DNA of 64,000 nucleotides from Sphingomonas sp. (GTDB lineage: Bacteria; Pseudomonadota; Alphaproteobacteria; Sphingomonadales; Sphingomonadaceae): positions 1 to 64,000 of the forward strand of contig JAKFUZ010000006.1 in the NCBI GenBank assembly GCA_021732445.1. The letters are read 5' to 3'. Below, piece by piece: positions 62,910 to 64,000 of this stretch. The notes under the pieces are model-generated. The model was not told where the DNA came from. It did no database searches and saw only the letters and a program-made list of their open reading frames with translations. The first letter of the stretch is position 1; each line of letters begins with the position of its first letter. A program made the position numbers and the translations under genes.

Positions 62910-64000
62910 CTATTGCCCAGTATAACAGCGGATCGTTTTATCACGACCGATGACCATAGTTGTATAACCTGAGGGTGTGTTCTTTACGTCTGGTCCGCTC
63001 GGGCCTGTCGCTTGGGAGTGCGTGTGTACATCGAAGTTATCCAACGAACCCGGATTAAGATCTATGTTCGATTGAGACCCCTCGATAATGTCGCTCGTCA
63101 CAAAGCCTGGACCGAACAGGAACGGGAAGAGGTAGGGTCGCCCTGTGAAGCCGTATTCTCGGAAGGGAGGCCCACTTGGATTCCGCTGCTGCGCAGAAAA
63201 CGCCCGACGTTGCGCCTCCAGTGCTTTGGCTTGAACCCCCGGATCGTAAGAAGGCCCTCCAGCCGGACACGACTTATCGACCGTCACCTTCTGCGGCCCC
63301 GCGCCGGGTGTTCCTCTTTTGCCGACCCTGGCTGCGGTTACCAGGATTTCGCCAGCCTCACCGCTGGTCCCCCCGCCGCCACCGCACAGAACGCCGAGCG
63401 GTCCGCTGCACGGATCGCTACTTCCAAAGGAAAAACCGCCGCCGCCCAAGTCAAAATTTGAAAAACTCTCTGTCGCCTTGAATCGCTTTTCCGTAATTAC
63501 AATTTCGTCCTCCTCCAGCCCGCTCGGGTCGCGCCCATTGACTGGGTCGGAGCCGACATAATTATACCAGTTCAGCCCGTCGGCATAGCCGATGGGGTCG
63601 GTTTGGAGGAACCGGCCAAGCGTGGGGGAATACATGCGGGCCTTATAATAGTATAGGCCGATCTCGGGCAACCACGCCTGGCCGGTGTACTGAAACCGGC
63701 CGATGTTGGTGGCGGCGGGAATGCCATATTCGTCATACGAGTTGATCGCTGTTGCCAGGCCGCTGGCGTTGGTGACAGCGACCACACTCCCGCGCTCGTC
63801 CTGGACCAGCCAGCGCTTGTCGGTGGTGCCGGTGCCCTCGTACCAAACCAGCGGCTCATCGTCACCGGGGCCGTAAACATAGCGCCTGAGCGGCGCGGGG
63901 GACCCGCCCCACAGATATTCGCCGATGATGTTGGTGCCGTCGCTGGCGAACCGAAGATAGGTGCCTGACGTGGTGTTGAACCCCTGGAGTTCATCGAGCG
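62910..64000 (-). CDS. RHS-repeat protein, C-terminal part with JAB/DUF4329-like tip (runs off the right edge)
   Basis: 362 codons are visible; the frame is open to the edge, so the N-terminus lies beyond it. YD/RHS core: RRYVYGPGDDEPLVWYEG, RWLVQDERGSVVAV, FQYTGQAWLPEIGLYYYKAR and the RHS core end GRFLQTDPIGYADGLNWYNY followed by DPSGL. After this comes a variable tip of about 200 residues. It contains two TonB-box-like motifs (EIVITEKR, EILVTAAR), a Gly-rich linker and a terminal domain with DVHTHSQATGPSGPD, a JAMM/DUF4329-like metal motif. RHS cores encapsulate polymorphic toxins for contact-dependent delivery. GC falls from core to tip. Confidence 0.88.
   Translation of the reverse strand, partial: LDELQGFNTTSGTYLRFASDGTNIIGEYLWGGSPAPLRRYVYGPGDDEPLVWYEGTGTTDKRWLVQDERGSVVAVTNASGLATAINSYDEYGIPAATNIGRFQYTGQAWLPEIGLYYYKARMYSPTLGRFLQTDPIGYADGLNWYNYVGSDPVNGRDPSGLEEDEIVITEKRFKATESFSNFDLGGGGFSFGSSDPCSGPLGVLCGGGGGTSGEAGEILVTAARVGKRGTPGAGPQKVTVDKSCPAGGPSYDPGVQAKALEAQRRAFSAQQRNPSGPPFREYGFTGRPYLFPFLFGPGFVTSDIIEGSQSNIDLNPGSLDNFDVHTHSQATGPSGPDVKNTPSGYTTMVIGRDKTIRCYTGQ

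Overview
The window comes from a high-GC alphaproteobacterium and most resembles a sphingomonad (Sphingomonadales). The signs are a zauP–zapA–6S RNA–5-FTHF cycloligase block, class I fructose-bisphosphate aldolase, DUF2842, two TonB-dependent receptors with the E-I-V-V-T type TonB box, spinster-type MFS, many acyl-CoA dehydrogenases and dnaE2. The assignment rests on gene content and protein style; no database search was possible.

Layout. 0.2–3.5 kb: dnaE2 (SOS mutagenesis polymerase). 3.6–9.5 kb (minus): a complete RND tripartite efflux operon (adaptor, pump, outer-membrane channel). 9.7–15.3 kb: a TonB receptor, an OmpR-type response regulator with its histidine kinase, and an EF-hand protein. 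15.5–44 kb: a broad acyl-CoA catabolic region with CoA ligases, CoA thioesterases, five acyl-CoA dehydrogenases (two of them large/small pairs), a fused FadJ-like enzyme, SDRs, a Zn alcohol dehydrogenase, an APH-type kinase, an amidase, a serine hydrolase, a TonB receptor with a spinster-type MFS, and a double-TetR regulator with a clear palindromic operator candidate. 44–48 kb: acyltransferase, glycerol kinase, AI-2E-type exporter, tRNA-Asp, methyltransferase. 48.7–60.7 kb: housekeeping genes (5-FTHF cycloligase, 6S RNA, zapA, zauP, tkt, gap, pgk, cold-shock protein, class I aldolase, thiE, efp, inositol monophosphatase, VOC protein).

60.7–64 kb is an accessory boundary. It holds two remnants of a thiolase 3' end as a 46-bp imperfect direct repeat flanking a membrane hydrolase/DUF3047 fusion gene. 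A 3' fragment of a virB11-like conjugation ATPase is joined to the second remnant. The window ends in the C-terminal part of an RHS protein with a JAB/DUF4329-like tip, followed 2 bases later by a low-GC, membrane-anchored small protein that looks like its immunity partner. Two TonB-box-like motifs sit between the RHS core and the tip; this is the most unusual thing I see.

Working together: the 29–34 kb plus-strand operon (ACAD11-like dehydrogenase, ADH, APH-type kinase, two SDRs) has the parts expected for catabolism of 4-hydroxyacyl-CoA or a related hydroxylated acid by phosphorylation and elimination. The opposing 34–42 kb minus-strand operon supplies a heteromeric ACAD, hydratase/3-hydroxyacyl-CoA dehydrogenase, thioesterase and two hydrolases, but no thiolase. 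Short tandem duplications with a 17- or 34-bp period recur at four separate gene boundaries.
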